Program-made: the position numbers and the translations under genes | In this document: positions 31,331-42,943 of the stretch, piece by piece | Numbering within the stretch: the stretch's first letter is position 1 | How the letters are laid out: every line of letters begins with the position of its first letter | Notes under the pieces: model-generated | Told to the model about the DNA's origin: nothing | Seen by the model: the letters and a program-made list of their open reading frames with translations, nothing else | Database searches by the model: none | From: Cordilura impudica | Lineage: Eukaryota; Arthropoda; Insecta; Diptera; Scathophagidae | Direction: 5' to 3' | DNA: 64,000 nt | Assembly (NCBI GenBank): GCA_963682025.1 | Contig: OY821517.1 | Span: 22,692,482 to 22,756,481 of the forward strand

Positions 31331-32979
31331 AGAAGAGGAGCTGTGAGAATTCGAATTGCTTGAGTGAATGTGTCGCATAAGAAATGTACTGGGAAGAATC
31401 GCGTTAGAGTAAAACTTGAGTAAGGTGAGAGTTGAGTAAATTTCAATGAATGATGACATACCTGTGTCTAAATACCTTTCATTAAAAAAAAAATGAAGGA
31501 AAACGGACGGATAGAACAGCCAGACGGACTGACTTAAGTTTTCATAAATTTTTACAATATATAAGGTTATGGATATAATTTTTATATGAATTTTATTTTT
31601 TCTTTTCGTTATTCTGTTTTCAGTTATGATCTTTCGCCGGTTAAAATAAAATTCTTACATAAAATATTTTCTTTAAAAGAAACAATTAATTTGTTTTAAG
31701 AACCGTTGACTTAACTTCACAAAAAACAACAATTAACTCTGGCTCTTAACTACAACAACAATCTCCTTTCAATCATCGTTTCCCCCATTTATGAGGCCAA
31801 TAATCACTTTCATACTTAATAACGCTTGGAGAGAAAAATCGTATAAACTCTTCATCATCATCATCAGCATCAGCATCGGCAAAAATATATTACTGAACAA
31901 CAAACTACTATGTAAGAAGAAAATTAAAAAAAAAAAAAAGAAAAAACCCTATAGAAAATCATGTTCAAGTTAACGCATGACTTATTCGCTGAGTGAAATG
32001 TTGGCATGTTCTTATGTCACATGAATTCCATACAGCTAACCAAGTACCATAGTTTTGTGACTGATGTGCATTTGAATTTCTGTGTTTTTTCCATCACTGT
32101 TTTTTTTTTTAAATCATTTTCCATTTCCATCTGTGGCATTGTAATATACATAATTTACTACAGCAATAGATTTAGGATTTTGTGTGAAGACAAACAAGAG
32201 ATTTCCGGAGTTGAAATGTTGTCATTCAAACGCGAAGGAGTTAATTAACGCGTGTGATTGAAAATCGTGAGAATCCAGCATCAACTGTGATGTGACTGGG
32301 CATGTACTTAAGCTGCAATGAAAACAGTCTGGATATACAATTCACACAGGTATGGAGAGGATAAATATTATTAAAGATGGGGTTTTAAAGGTCGTTATTG
32401 TTAAGTTGAAATCAAAAGCGGATGTGACTGATAAGAGAAATGAGTGTTATTGAATTTTAATCGAAGCAGAGGGGGAAATATAGTATTAATGAGTTTTTAA
32501 TTAGTGTAGAAAATCATTCCCATAAAAAAAGGAACATTTTCTATTTAAATTTGTATAAATCAAGCACTTTAAAATCATATCATTTTTTTTTTTTTCTTTC
32601 AGAAAATTAGTTTTTTTTAGTAGTTTTAAGTGCTTGTCATTTAATGCTAGAAATTCAACAAATCCTTGAAATTTTTATAAAGGATTTCCCTTATTTTTCT
32701 TTTTCCTTTTAGATTAAATCATAACAGCAGCACTTATGTTTAGTCCTGACAGTTTATTAAGAAGCAGTAATGTATCTTAGTAAATATTTTACAGCTTACA
32801 TATGTAGACACCTTTGCAGTAAGGGTATTCACTTAAGGATGGCTCAATACCAACAAGCAAATCCTTTGTTTTTTTTATGAATTAAAAAAAAGACTTATCT
32901 CGGACTCCATATGAAATAAAACTGAATATTTGTAATTCTTTTGATTTGTATAAGGAAAGTATTGCAGAATTTTATTATA
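31331..32979. other. gene-free interval
   Basis: AT-rich DNA with a (CATCAT)n-like patch at 31853-31878 and an A-run at 31930-31942. The 60- and 80-codon frames here show no domain. Nothing else was recognised. Confidence 0.4.
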
Positions 32980-33170
32980 CTAGTTAAGCCCAGCATTCGA
33001 AATTCGAGTGCAAATTCTAGGAAATATTATTTTTTCATTAAATTTTTGTCTTCCAATGTTTTCTTAATTTATATATGTATTAAATGTATGAATATTTAAA
33101 TGAGCATACAGGTATGTTAATCAATTTTAGCAATTCACAACTCGACACAGAGCGTCTGATATATAATTTA
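32980..33170 (-). mobile_element. Helitron 3' portion, variant subfamily
   Basis: On the minus strand it reads AACATACCTGTATGCTCATT, ATTTCCTAGAATTTGCACTC, GAATTTCGAATGCTGGGC, TTAACTAG. The hairpin has one mismatch. It is close to the 30582 copy; the 5' half is absent. Confidence 0.7.
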
Positions 33171-33210
33171 AATCAGTCGAATTAACAGGGTGTAACGAAT
33201 TATTATAAAC

Positions 33211-33600
33211 ATTTTATTTTATTTTATTTTACTTTATTTTATTTTATTTTATTTTATTTTATTTTATTTTATTTTGTTTTATTTTATTTTATTTTATTTT
33301 ATTTTATTTTATTTTATTTTATTTTATTTTATTTTATTTTATTTTATTTTATTTTATTTTATTTTATTTTATTTTATTTTACTTTATTTTATTTCATTTT
33401 ATTTTATTTTATTTTAATTTGTTTTATTTAATTTTATTTAATTTTATTTTATTTTATTTTATTTTATTTTATTTTATTTTATTTTATTTTATTTTATTTT
33501 ATTTTATTTTATTTTATTTTATTTTGTTTTATTTTATTTTACTTTATTTTATTTCATTTTGTTTTATTTTATTTTATATTATTCTATTATATTTAATATA
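33211..33600 (+). repeat. (TTTTA)n microsatellite, ~390 bp
   Basis: About 78 near-perfect pentamers with a few point changes (ACTTT, GTTTT, TTTCA variants). The 62-codon frame inside, built of FILFY repeats, is an artefact of the 5-bp repeat. Confidence 0.97.
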
Positions 33601-34142
33601 TTTTTAAGACAGATTACATACACATTTTATCATTCTCAGCTTCTCCTCCATATGACTATAACTATGCCAATTTTCACACTCCTCCGTGCCCGCATATTGC
33701 TTAAAAAATGTACTAAAAATTTACCTTCACGTATTAATATACAGATGAAAAATATATCTAGATCTGAAGTACATGACACAGTATCTCTAAGTGTATTTAC
33801 ACTGACCATATAACCTATTCTAAACTAAGTGAAACTCCAATGAGAATATAGTTTTTTTTTTTGTTTTATAGTGAAAATTAATAATATATCTGTGGTCACA
33901 AGCGATAACCGCCTAAATCGATTTAAGAACTATTTAAGTTATGTATGCTGTCATATTCTAATAAAAACGCTTTATATCTACGTGAAATCCCCATTTCTCT
34001 AACACTGTTTATTAATTATTAATGAAAACATTCTCACCTATGTCGTAATGAAGCCCCATTACATTTATATAAAAGCATGATTTTCTACTTACTTTAGTTA
34101 AACAAAATAGTTTTAAAAAAATATTTGTTAAAAAACCAGATT
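33601..34142. other. unassigned interval
   Basis: No gene or repeat recognised. The 84-codon frame at 33559-33813 starts inside the microsatellite and shows no domain. Confidence 0.35.
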
Positions 34143-34335
34143 TTTATACCTTTTACCACTTTGCGGTAGGGGTATAATGAGTTTATGCTGATTGTTGCAA
34201 ATATCAAAATTATCTGATCGATCGACTCAGAATCACTTTCTGAGTCCATTTTGCAATGTCCGTCCGTCCATCCGGTCATCTGTGTATCCACCATGTAAAC
34301 CTTGCAATCAAACTACTAGTCGCAAATATGATGAT
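34143..34335 (-). repeat. family A fragment (hairpin end)
   Basis: TTTATACCTTTTACCACTTTGCGG, GATCGATCGACTCAGAATCACTTTC hairpin, GTCCGTCCGTCC, CAAACTACTAGTCGCAAATATGATGA. It is cut at 34340 by the Tc1-like element. Confidence 0.75.
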
Positions 34336-34487
34336 ATGTACAGTCAGTGACAATGCAATGGAAACTTTTAACGAAATATATTTTTGATGAATTGAGCGGT
34401 CAATACCAAAAAATTGGACCATAATATTAAAAACTTTTTTATTAATTTAAAAATTTGTGAGTTTTATTTACTTAAAAAAGAAAAATA

Positions 34488-34839
34488 TCTATAATATTAA
34501 TAGTCTAGGCGGTTTCTTGTAACCGATGTTTTGTTCTACCGTCTGATCCCAATTCTGACCAAACGTATATTATTTTTAGGCGTTTTGCAGATTTACAGAT
34601 TTTCAAATTTTTTCCTCTATTTTGAGTAAATTGCATTTAAAATTGCTACTAACATATACATAAAATTATACATATGCTATGTGTGTTTTATTAAATTTGT
34701 TAATGTGTTTGTTAATGAGTTTGTTATCTTCATCCACAATAATAATAAATCATAAAAGTGTTGGTTTGTGAACTGGCTAAGTTGAAAAATAAAGCTGCCT
34801 AGAAATTGCACTCGAATTTCGAGCGCTGGACTCTGCTAG
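34488..34839 (+). mobile_element. non-autonomous Helitron, complete, with paralogous empty site
   Basis: A 352-bp element from TCTATAATATTAATAG to GCACTCGAATTTCGAGCGC-TGGACTCTGCTAG. It sits between ...AAAATA and TTAACATAAAA of the Tc1-like element. The related Tc1-like copy at 58980-59010 has the uninterrupted AATATTAACATAAAA. The insertion is therefore exactly between A and T with no target duplication, as known for Helitrons. Confidence 0.93.
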
Positions 34840-34899
34840 TTAACATAAAAGGGCTTAACTGCAGAAAAAAATAACAAAACTTGAAATTATTAATTTTTT

Positions 34900-35590
34900 G
34901 CCGGTGGCAAAATATTGGAAACCTTTACTATTAAATAATTGAAAACTTTCCCTCTATTTTTGGTTTGAATATTTTACTTTTATAGATTTATATGGGACTT
35001 AGATCTGGTGATTGGACTGGGAATTCCAAGACACGAACTGCCATTCTGTTACAACTGTGGAGGTATGCTTAGGCACATTGTCATGGTGGAATTTCCAAGC
35101 CAGGGGCATATTTTCCCCGCATATGGATACATAACGCCAGTCTCAGCTAGACTATGTGAGTGAACCTATTACTTAGTCCATACCATAATATAGCCGCCAC
35201 CAAACTTGATAGTTCTATTTGTATATTTTGGGTCTAGTTTAATTCCCTTTGGTCATCGTACAAAAGTTCTTCCAGCATGGCGTCTTAAAATAAATTTGAA
35301 CTCATCCGAAAAGAGAACAGTATGGTCATTCCTTCTTTACCAGTTCATGTGTACTTTAGCAAAATTCATGTGTGCCAGATGATTTTCCTCTGCTATTATT
35401 GCTTTCTTCAGAGGATGACAACAACCAAAATCAGCCTTAAGTGGTCGTCCGGAAAGAGTTCGATCAGACACTTTTAGTTTCAGATTGTTAATGACCTCTT
35501 TAGGTAGCATTTTTGGAAATTTTTTAAATTCTCTTCTGCCTTTGACTCATTTTACGGGGCCTGTCGCCTATCTTTATAATTTTTAAAATT
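34900..35590 (-). pseudogene. Tc1-like transposase relic
   Basis: The minus strand reads PRKMSQRQK near the N-terminal third, then in shifted frames KKAIIAEENHLAHMNFAKV, VLFSDEFKFILRRHAGRTF (first catalytic Asp in SDE) and PKGIKLDPKYTNRTIKFGGG with YIMVW. Further on is VMYPYAGKICPWLGN. These follow the order of a Tc1-type catalytic domain and match the relics at 53110-53760 and 59380-59880. The second and third acidic motifs are lost. Multiple stops and frameshifts. Confidence 0.75.
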
Positions 35591-35599
35591 TCGGATTTA

Positions 35600-35790
35600 T
35601 TTTATTTAATTGTTTATTTATTGAGGATAAATACAATACAACAAGAACATGTCTTATATTACAGTACTGGGTAGATAAAGGCAATTGCGCGTGCAACACA
35701 CGCCAAGCAGAATAATCGCTGACTTGCAATAGGATTTGCCGTTATTACACTCTTTTAACTCTTTACAAAACTTTATTCTTCCCATTATTT
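35600..35790. repeat. extra segment inside the Tc1-like relic
   Basis: ATTGTTTATTTATTGAGGAT ... AATTGCGCGTGCAACACACG is absent from the corresponding place in the 59930 copy. The TTTATTTATTG start recalls the reversed 3' tail of the LINE at 43650, so this may be a short LINE tail insertion. Low confidence. Confidence 0.3.
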
Positions 35791-36029
35791 AATAATAATT
35801 AATTATAAGATTAAATCATTAAAAATGCGATTGTGTTGAACAAACAGTTAAAAAAAAATACGTCACGAACTATGAATGTGTAAATAACGGTTAAGAATTT
35901 ATACATTTTCTTTCATACCATCTGCGAGGTTATAATTTTCATCAACTCTGGCACAGAAGCTTAAAAGTTTCCATTATTTTGGCATCACCAATATATGCCT
36001 TTCTTTCGTTTATCTTTTTTACCGAAAAA

Positions 36030-36708
36030 TTGTGTTCAGCGCCGAAGCTCATTTTTGGCTCAATGGGTACGTAAATAAGCAGAATTGTCGATTTTGGAGT
36101 GAATATCAGCCAGAAGCATTGGAAGAGCTACCAATGCATCCAGAAAATGTCACAGTTTGGTGCGGTTTATGGGCTGGTGGCATCATAACTGTGAATGGTG
36201 AGCGCTACCGAGAGATGACATCCAACTTTTTTTTGCCCAAAATGCAAGAGCTTGACTTGCATGACATGCGGATTCAACAAGACGGTGCCACATGCCACAC
36301 AGCACGCGAAACAATGGACTTATTGAGAGGCGAGTTCGGTGAGCATTTTATTTCACGTTCGGGACCGGTCAATTGCCGCCTAGATCGTGCGATTTAACGC
36401 CTTTAGACTATTTTTTGAGGGGCTATGTTATACAGACAATCCCGCTTCAATTGACGCATTGGAAGACAACATTGAAGCATTTATTCGTGAGATACCGGCC
36501 AAAATGTTGGAAAGAGTATGCCAAAATTGGACTAAGGGGATGGACCATTTGAGGCGCAGTCACGGTCAACATTTGCATGAAATAATCTTTAAACATTAAA
36601 TTATATGGATCGTAATATCGATTCAAATAAAGATTTCATGCATTTTTCTGAATTTTATGTGTTTTTTTTTTGGAAAACTTTCCTATAGCTCTTAAAAAAT
36701 CACCCTTT
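36030..36708 (+). pseudogene. mariner-type transposase, C-terminal two thirds, three frames
   Basis: Best preserved DDE relic after the LINE. Frame 1 (36032-36397) gives SAEAHFWLNGYVNKQNCRFW, LPMHPENVTVWCGLWAGG, ITVNGERYREMTSNFFLPKM and IQQDGATCHTARETMDLLRG (second Asp). A frameshift at about 36370 moves the PPRSCDLTPLDYFLRGYV block (third acidic residue) to another frame. A second shift leads to 36387-36599, ending NWTKGMDHLRRSHGQHLHEI and IIFKH. By my alignment about 36 residues separate the second and third Asp. The 3' flank ends near AAAATCACCCTTTA (36708), probably the inverted repeat. The N-terminal DNA-binding part is missing. It is inserted in the Tc1-like element. Confidence 0.82.
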
Positions 36709-36839
36709 ATTAATTGTATCTTTTTAAACAAATGTGTTGTCTTTCAATAAAGAATAAAGTAAAGAGTGATTTCGCGAAAAAAAATTCATAATTATAGGTC
36801 AAAATTGGAAAATTCAATGTATTGTCACCCACTTTCACC

Positions 36840-36960
36840 GACTATAGCTCGATCGCCTTTGAAATTGATGGAAATCAGTGCATGTTCAGATCTAGCCAAT
36901 ATACAAATGACCGTATGAGATCAGTTGAACTAGGATCCAGATGATCATAAATATGGTATT
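36840..36960 (-). repeat. family A fragment, diverged
   Basis: GAAATTGATGGAAATCAGTG, CATGTTCAGATCTAGCC, ATACAAATGACC and AGATGATCATAAATAT follow the order of a reversed family A module 3. Confidence 0.45.
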
Positions 36961-37013
36961 TAATGACAAAAATGGAAAGAATTTTTCGGGTGAAATTTTG
37001 CTTTTAATGTAAA

Positions 37014-37367
37014 CTAGCAGATTGCAGCGCTCGAAATTCGAGTGCAATTTCTAGGCAGCTTTATTTTTCAACTTAGCCAATTCACAAACCAACACTTCTA
37101 TGGTTTGTTATTATTGTGAATGAAGATAACTAACTCATTAACAAATTTTATAAAACACACATAGCATATGTATAATTTTGTGTATGTGATAGTAGCAACT
37201 TTAAATGCAATTTAATCAAAACGAAGGGAAAAATTTAAAAATCTGTAAATCTGCAAAACGGCTAAAAAGAAATACCTTTCAAATAATGTACGTTTGTCAA
37301 AATCGGGATAAAACAGTAGAACAAAACATCGGTCACAAGAAATCGCCTAGCCTATTAATATTATAGA
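37014..37367 (-). mobile_element. non-autonomous Helitron, complete
   Basis: A 354-bp element on the minus strand from TCTATAATATTAATAGGCTAGG (37367) to GCACTCGAATTTCGAGCGC-TGCAATCTGCTAG (37014), then T. Its sequence is close to the 34488 copy, including CCTAGAAATTGCACTCG. A T18 run follows its 5' flank. Confidence 0.9.
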
Positions 37368-37617
37368 TATTATTTTTTTTTTTTTTTTTTTAATTTCTGA
37401 GAATTGAATTTAAGGAGAAATAGAATGGTTAACGTCAACAACAATAATATGTTAAGTCAAAGCTGTACAAAGTTTCGCGATTAAGAAATTGTTGTGTAGT
37501 AATATTTCTACAAGACGTGTGATTGTTACTAAAGATAGTTTATTCAAACCAGAAGTTAGTAAAAACACACACTGAATAAAAAAACTCGTATATATATGTA
37601 AACAAACATAGCTCAGA

Positions 37618-38400
37618 CCAATAAACACATATTTTTATTTTCATATCAATTATGTGTGTTTCTAAATTTTGTACGGTGCCGAACACAATCATGACTGTGT
37701 TTCGTTTTAATATTTCGTTACCTACACGAATATTTTCTTTTACGTATTTTTTGTTTCGAAGGCACATAAACCACACAGATTCGAGTATAGCTTTATTTTA
37801 AGTTCATGTTCTCGCACGTGTACTGCCAAAAAAAAAAGAGCATGTTCTTCAACGCGTACACTAAAAATTAAAACATTATCCATTTGCGATCGGAAAAAAC
37901 GAAATTAAGTCATAAAGAACATATAAAATTTCTCTGTTTTCTATTTTTTTATTATTTTTTTATTTTTATTTTATTTTCTTTCTATTACTATCTTTTAATT
38001 TTTATTTTTTTATAACTGGTAATAAATTTGGTTGAAACAATTGTTGTCATTATTATAGGGGTGTTTCAGATTTTTCCGATCGCGAGTGGATAATGTTTTA
38101 ATTTTTAGATGTATGCCTTCAAGAACATGTTCTGTTGTTTTAGCAGTACACGTGCAAGAAAACGAACTTAAAATAAAGTTACACTTGAATCTGTATGGTT
38201 TATATGTGTTCGAAACAAAAAATACGTGATAGAAAAATGTTCGTGTAGATACCAAAATATTAAAACGAAACACTGTTATGATTGTGTTCGGCACCGTACA
38301 AAATTTAGCAACACACATAATTGGTATGAAAATAAAAATATGTGTTGGCTGCTTCAGAACAGAACATTGTGTGTTGGATGTGTGTATTTTCTGAACCTTG
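37618..38400. mobile_element. foldback-type element (family G), copy 1 with both arms
   Basis: The left arm (37618-37890) and right arm (about 38080-38400) are inverted. Landmarks are TTGTACGGTGCCGAACACAATCATGAC, ACGTATTTTTTGTTTCGAA, AGATTCGAGT, GAACATGTTCT and a GATCGGAAAAA-type block. The centre (37895-38080) is AT-rich and reads ...AAATTAAGTCATAAAGAACAT... toward GAAACAATTGTTGTCATTATTATAG. The arms carry the same short frame (CTVPNTI...) but no transposase. Partial copies lie at 47870-48395 and 50880-51360. Confidence 0.8.
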
Positions 38401-38769
38401 ATTCAAACAAAAATGTATGCACAAAATTAAGAAAATAAGGATAAACCCGATTGACCATGTCTGACTCGAAAATGACATATAATTTATATCCGGTTTCTCC
38501 ATGAGGAACAAGAAAAATCTTCAAAAATGAAAAAATCCGAAAAATTAGTGCAAAATTGAAATCGAACTGAACCGAATATATGATATCACCAACCGTGAGG
38601 TCAAAATCTATAGAAACAAATAAGCACAACCCAAATATAAGTGAGATTGTGACGTATATTTTGCAAAAAGAAAGGTCATATCGAATTTGATCTCTATGTG
38701 GGTACGCGAACAAACATCATCACTTCAAGATTATATTTGCCGCTATTACTTCCATTAAGGATTTATTAG

Positions 38770-39545
38770 AGCTTTATCTTATTTTTTGGAACAGGTAGTC
38801 CATCTCCATTTAAAATCTTAACATTTTATTGGACCTTTGTTGTGCTGTTTACCACCATTTTCACAGGAACCCTATATCTATCCACTGGCCTAAGCTACGG
38901 ACAGTTTGGAGGACTTGCATCTCTTGGTACAAAAAGTTATTGCTCTTTCACACATTTGTTGGCTTACGAAAGGAAGAATTTTTTTAATAATTTCGATATT
39001 TTTAGAGGTCATTGTAACAAACGATTTGCTTCTTTTGCCGCAACTGCATATTGCTAGCCATACCAGGAACTTTTGGAAATTTTGTCTGCTTTTAGGTCCT
39101 GCTTTTATGTCAACATTTTTCAAAGCACTACCAATAGAAAAAGTTTTAGCCGGAAGCTGCGAAAAAGATGGCATCCATTATGCAGTAATCGTATTTTTTT
39201 ATGAAATATGAGTTCAATTTCTGCGCTCTGTTTTTGGCCTCAATTATTCCCATCAAATAGTCCCCGTAATGAGCTAACCAGGCTGCTTTTCCACCGGATG
39301 TGTTGGGAGCTATTTTCAATATGCTCTCTATTTTCTTTGCCTTAAAAACTTCATATGGACCTTTCTTTCTTCCCGAGCCATGTTTCCTTTCAATAGTCGA
39401 GTTCTCCTGGTACTTCCTAATAATATTGCAACAGTTTGACGCCAGACCTTTGATTCTTTGGCCAACTTTTTGTAGGACCAAGTTGTATTTATTTTGAAAC
39501 TATTTAATCATTTTAGCACGTACTTTTATTTCATCACTCATGTTA
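38770..39545 (-). pseudogene. Tc1-like transposase relic (second Tc1 lineage)
   Basis: ATG near 39542 starts MSDEIKVRAKMIK, then a stop. The frame continues LVLQKVGQRIKGLASNCCNI, IRKYQENSTIERKHGSGRKK (HTH and GRKK linker), and KKIESILKIAPNTSGGKAAW. The 39174-38890 frame adds FLVWLAICSCGKRSKSFVTM and KILPFVSQQ, which in intact relatives lie in the catalytic half. The acidic triad is not readable and the C-terminus is lost. The GSGRKKGP and VWxAICSCGKRS motifs separate it from the other Tc1-like elements in this window. At least two frameshifts and one stop. Confidence 0.75.
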
Positions 39546-41305
39546 ATCAAACTAACAACAAATGCCCAGGGTTGTCATTAATCAGAATAACTGACATATT
39601 TTTCAAAGATAAATTGATATTATAAAATTCAAATTTTTCGATCCCTCTCCTTATAACACTGATTACAGGATGATAGGGGATACAAAAAAAAACACGGTAT
39701 ACTTAATTATTACGTCTCTATCGTATATCCTTAATACAGAAGCATTCAGTGGCATTTATCTGAGTTCTCTTTTAATATTTGAATGTCCTTAATAATAAAA
39801 AATTCATGTTCAAGTTGCATTTCAAGAGCATTAATTTTTCAAATAACACAACAAAAATACTGAAACACTAAAAAAAATAGAAAGAAAATCCTAAAATAAA
39901 GATTGTAAAAAAAATCCACTTCAAAAGTCAACAAAAAAAAAAATACTTTTCAACTATCAAAACTCAACAGTTAAATTTGTCATTTTTTTGTACTTGAACT
40001 GAAATGCATTTTTTATACACTCGCACATATACATGCACATACATACACGATTATTGAACAAGAGTATATGTCAGCGTTCCAACATAAGAATGGATATTTT
40101 CTTTTTTTTTTTTTTGTTCCTTTTATTTGTTTGATTTGTAATCTGATCTACTTGACATTATGTCTCTAATGTCTTGCAGTCAATGTCATGCGTTTATTTC
40201 GTACATTATTGTTGTTCGAATATTGTTGTTTATGTTGTTGTTTTTGTATTTTTTTTTTTTTTTTTTGTATATGCAGTTAAAGATTTTGGTACATTTGCTA
40301 TATTCTCTTACTAGTTTAAGTTTCATTTGTTTTTTTTTTGTTCTTAATTTTCTCAACTCACTATCTATGAGTGTTGGTTGTTGGTATTGTTGTTTTTTGA
40401 CATTATGTCAATTTGATTTGATTGGAATTTTGTTTTTTTCGTCTTTTCAACTTTTGACATTTTCTTAACACATTTGAGTAATGATGTTGATGAAAATATT
40501 TTTGTTTAAATTAGTATTATCTATGATAAATTAAAATTCCTCATAAAATGCCTTAATTTTCAGGACATTGACTTATAAATTTTAGAAATTTATTTCTTAA
40601 TTTATCAATAAAAAATTGAATTGATTAATAGAAAATAATTGAACAGATTCCATTAATAGGTATTCAAAGCAAATACAATTAAATTTCATTATAAATTTTA
40701 ATTATTTGTTTGCATAAAAATTTAATTTTCACATTTAGGCTTAAACACAAATATTTATCAGGTATTAATTGGTGCAAGTTAATTATATTTGGTGGTGATT
40801 ATACAGTAATAATTTGCTATCAATGCTTAATAGTCGATGGCCTAAATATTTAGACAAATTAAAAAGAGACCCATAACAAATAAATAATTTCACAATGTGT
40901 TGCAAGTGAAATAAATAATTTTATTAGTTTTACGAGTACGTAGGGCTCTCGCAAAGTTTTGACAATCATATAGATAGTGCTTAGTTTTTAATTTTTTAAT
41001 TATGTCGGTGTAACAGTAATTTAACTTCTACTCAGATTGGCCAGTTGTAAGGGGCTAGGTCGGAATATGAACCAATTTAATGCAAAATGGTTTTTTGGCT
41101 AAGTTTGGCTCCAATTTAAGGTAAAAATTTTCATACTTTCGTTAAGTAAATATGATCTACTACAGCATCATTAAGTATTAAATAGTACAGTCTACATTCA
41201 AGTACGAGCTACTTCAAGAATTATTGAGCTACTCGAGCCTTACGAGTAGCTCAATTAGTATAAACCAACATTTTTCATGTTTGACAGCATGTCAAAAGAT
41301 AAATA
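39546..41305. other. gene-free AT-rich interval
   Basis: T-rich tracts at 40100-40120 and 40245-40268 give a hydrophobic 102-codon frame (40160-40468), which I treat as composition-driven. A weak family A trace (GGGGCTAGGTCGGAATATGAACC) is at 41050. Nothing else was recognised. Confidence 0.4.
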
Positions 41306-41693
41306 TACAGTCGGTTCAAAAACTGAGTGCTCACCACCAACTTTAATTTTCAAATGAAAATTTTTATTGAACATTTATATTTTGTCAAAACTTTTTTATA
41401 TTTTTTTATTTACTATACTGTAATGATTTTAACAAGAACAAAAACTAAATACAATTTTAGCTCCAAAGAGTGAGTGCTCACTTGTACTTAATATTCGTTT
41501 TGCTACTTACTGGAGAAAAATAAGAAATAAAACATAATAAAATTTAAATAACAAGATTTTTAAATATAATTAATAGCAGTTTTGTGACATACGCTGAATC
41601 AGTTAGAACTATTTCGGGAGTAATCTTGGGCATGCCTCCAAAACGAAAAGAGACTACCGAATCCGAAAGAAAAATTATAATTAACTTATACGG

Positions 41694-42943
41694 CGTTCAT
41701 ACTTAAGTGTTTAGTGTTTATGCGATAAACGAGTCAAATTGAGATGTTTATCTATACATTTTTTCGTTTGGCTAAACACCTCAATTCTGCGGTTTTCTAG
41801 AATAACCGCGTATGTCATAAAATCTAAATGTTGAGGGGAGCCAAAAAACGCTATATTTTATATTATGGGCTCGATATAAAGTTTTTAGAGCTTTTTATTT
41901 AACAGTCCTCTAGATATGGGCAATAAATACTTTATATAAAATTTTGGGTCAAAAATCTTCAGAGGACTAGATCCTAGAAAATGACCAAAAAACAATATGT
42001 AAATAACACTTAAAGTGTGTGCACGTACAACAACTTATGTCGACAAACGTCGTTTTCTTTGAAAAAGAAAACTACCAGTGCAACCACCCATGTAGACATA
42101 AGTTGTTGTTGCTTGAAAAAAAGATTTTTTTTCGTCAACAAAAAGTTAATGGGACTTAGGATGAGAATATAACAACATATCAAGAATAATAGTGACAAAA
42201 AATAACAGAAATAAACACACAAGTTTTTACAAATAGTTATAAACTGAAAAATAATCCAAAATTATTTTGCATTTTTTTTTTTTTTCATTAATAACAACGT
42301 ATGTCGCTATGTGTAGTTTTCTGAGAAAATAATTTGTCAGCGATCGAACGTAGGTCTACATACGTCGATAGTGCTGCAAATTAATTTAATAAACATTTAA
42401 GTTACGTCGTTATTTAATGAAAAAACTCAGAAATGGTCATTATTTTTTTTAAAAAATTTAACACATTAGCGTTAAAAATTAATATATTTGGCATCGTTAA
42501 CTCAAAACTGACAAAAATGGACATACGCGGTTATTCCAGAAAACCACAGAATTGACATGTTTAAATCTTAAACATTGCAAAAAACGAAAAAATTACAGAG
42601 TTGTATTTAATTTCTAATTTTTGCCAAGCTGGCATCCTTGTTTTTTTAACATTATTAATAAAGTGACATTATAATCAAAAAACAATACAAAATACAATAC
42701 AAAAATGAAAATAACGCATCTATATTGATAATTTCATCATTAATACAATTAAAGGAGTTGGCCGCCAATTTAACGATATTATTTTTATCCATTTTCAAAA
42801 TTTTACAAATTTTCAATTGTATTTTATTTTTGAAACAGCTGTTCAATTTGCTGAAATATTTAAATTAAACACACTAAATAAAGTGTTTTGTTTTGCAAAA
42901 CATGAGTTAAAACACTTCAAAATATCGTAGTGTGGACCCCTTT
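41694..42943. mobile_element. insertion in the Tc1-like transposase, class unclear
   Basis: The Tc1 reading frame stops at about 41697 and restarts at 42944. The left edge (GTTCATACTTAAGTGTTTAG) and right edge (complement TACGATATTTTGAAGTGTTTTA) share AAGTGTTT in inverted orientation, a possible short TIR. Family E copy 2 is nested inside. No coding sequence was recognised in the remaining ~490 bp. Confidence 0.45.
41787..42549 (-). mobile_element. TIR element (family E), copy 2
   Basis: Opposite orientation to 26421-27185 and nearly co-linear with it. Ends CTGCGGTTTTCTAGAATAAC and the complement of CTGTGGTTTTCTGGAATAAC. AATT occurs on both sides (41783-41786, 42550-42553), a possible 4-bp target duplication that the other copy does not clearly show. 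Confidence 0.8.

Larger units (their letters stand above)
34341..36832 (-). mobile_element. Tc1-like element carrying a Helitron and a mariner insertion
   Basis: The left end is CAGTCAGTGACAATGCAATGG with TA before it. The right end (36805-36832) is AAAATTCAATGTATTGTCACCCACT, its diverged complement. The transposase relic is at about 34900-35590 on the minus strand. The element is homologous to 58900-60180. Its apparent ~2.5 kb length is explained by a Helitron at 34488-34839, a mariner piece at about 36030-36708, and an extra ~190 bp near 35600-35790. Confidence 0.75.

Noticed and set aside
31791..32248. Candidate host exons (60- and 80-codon frames)
   Set aside because: No splice-consistent frame, no domain, and composition matches the surrounding AT-rich DNA.
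33419..33607. 62-codon FILFY-repeat membrane-like protein
   Set aside because: Pure artefact of the (TTTTA)n microsatellite.
38010..38318. 102-codon minus-strand frame (CTVPNTIITVFRFN) as a conserved gene
   Set aside because: It recurs only because it lies in the arms of the foldback element and continues through its AT-rich centre.
40160..40468. 102-codon hydrophobic frame resembling a membrane protein
   Set aside because: Phe/Leu/Val runs come from T-rich DNA. No conserved motif and no gene structure.
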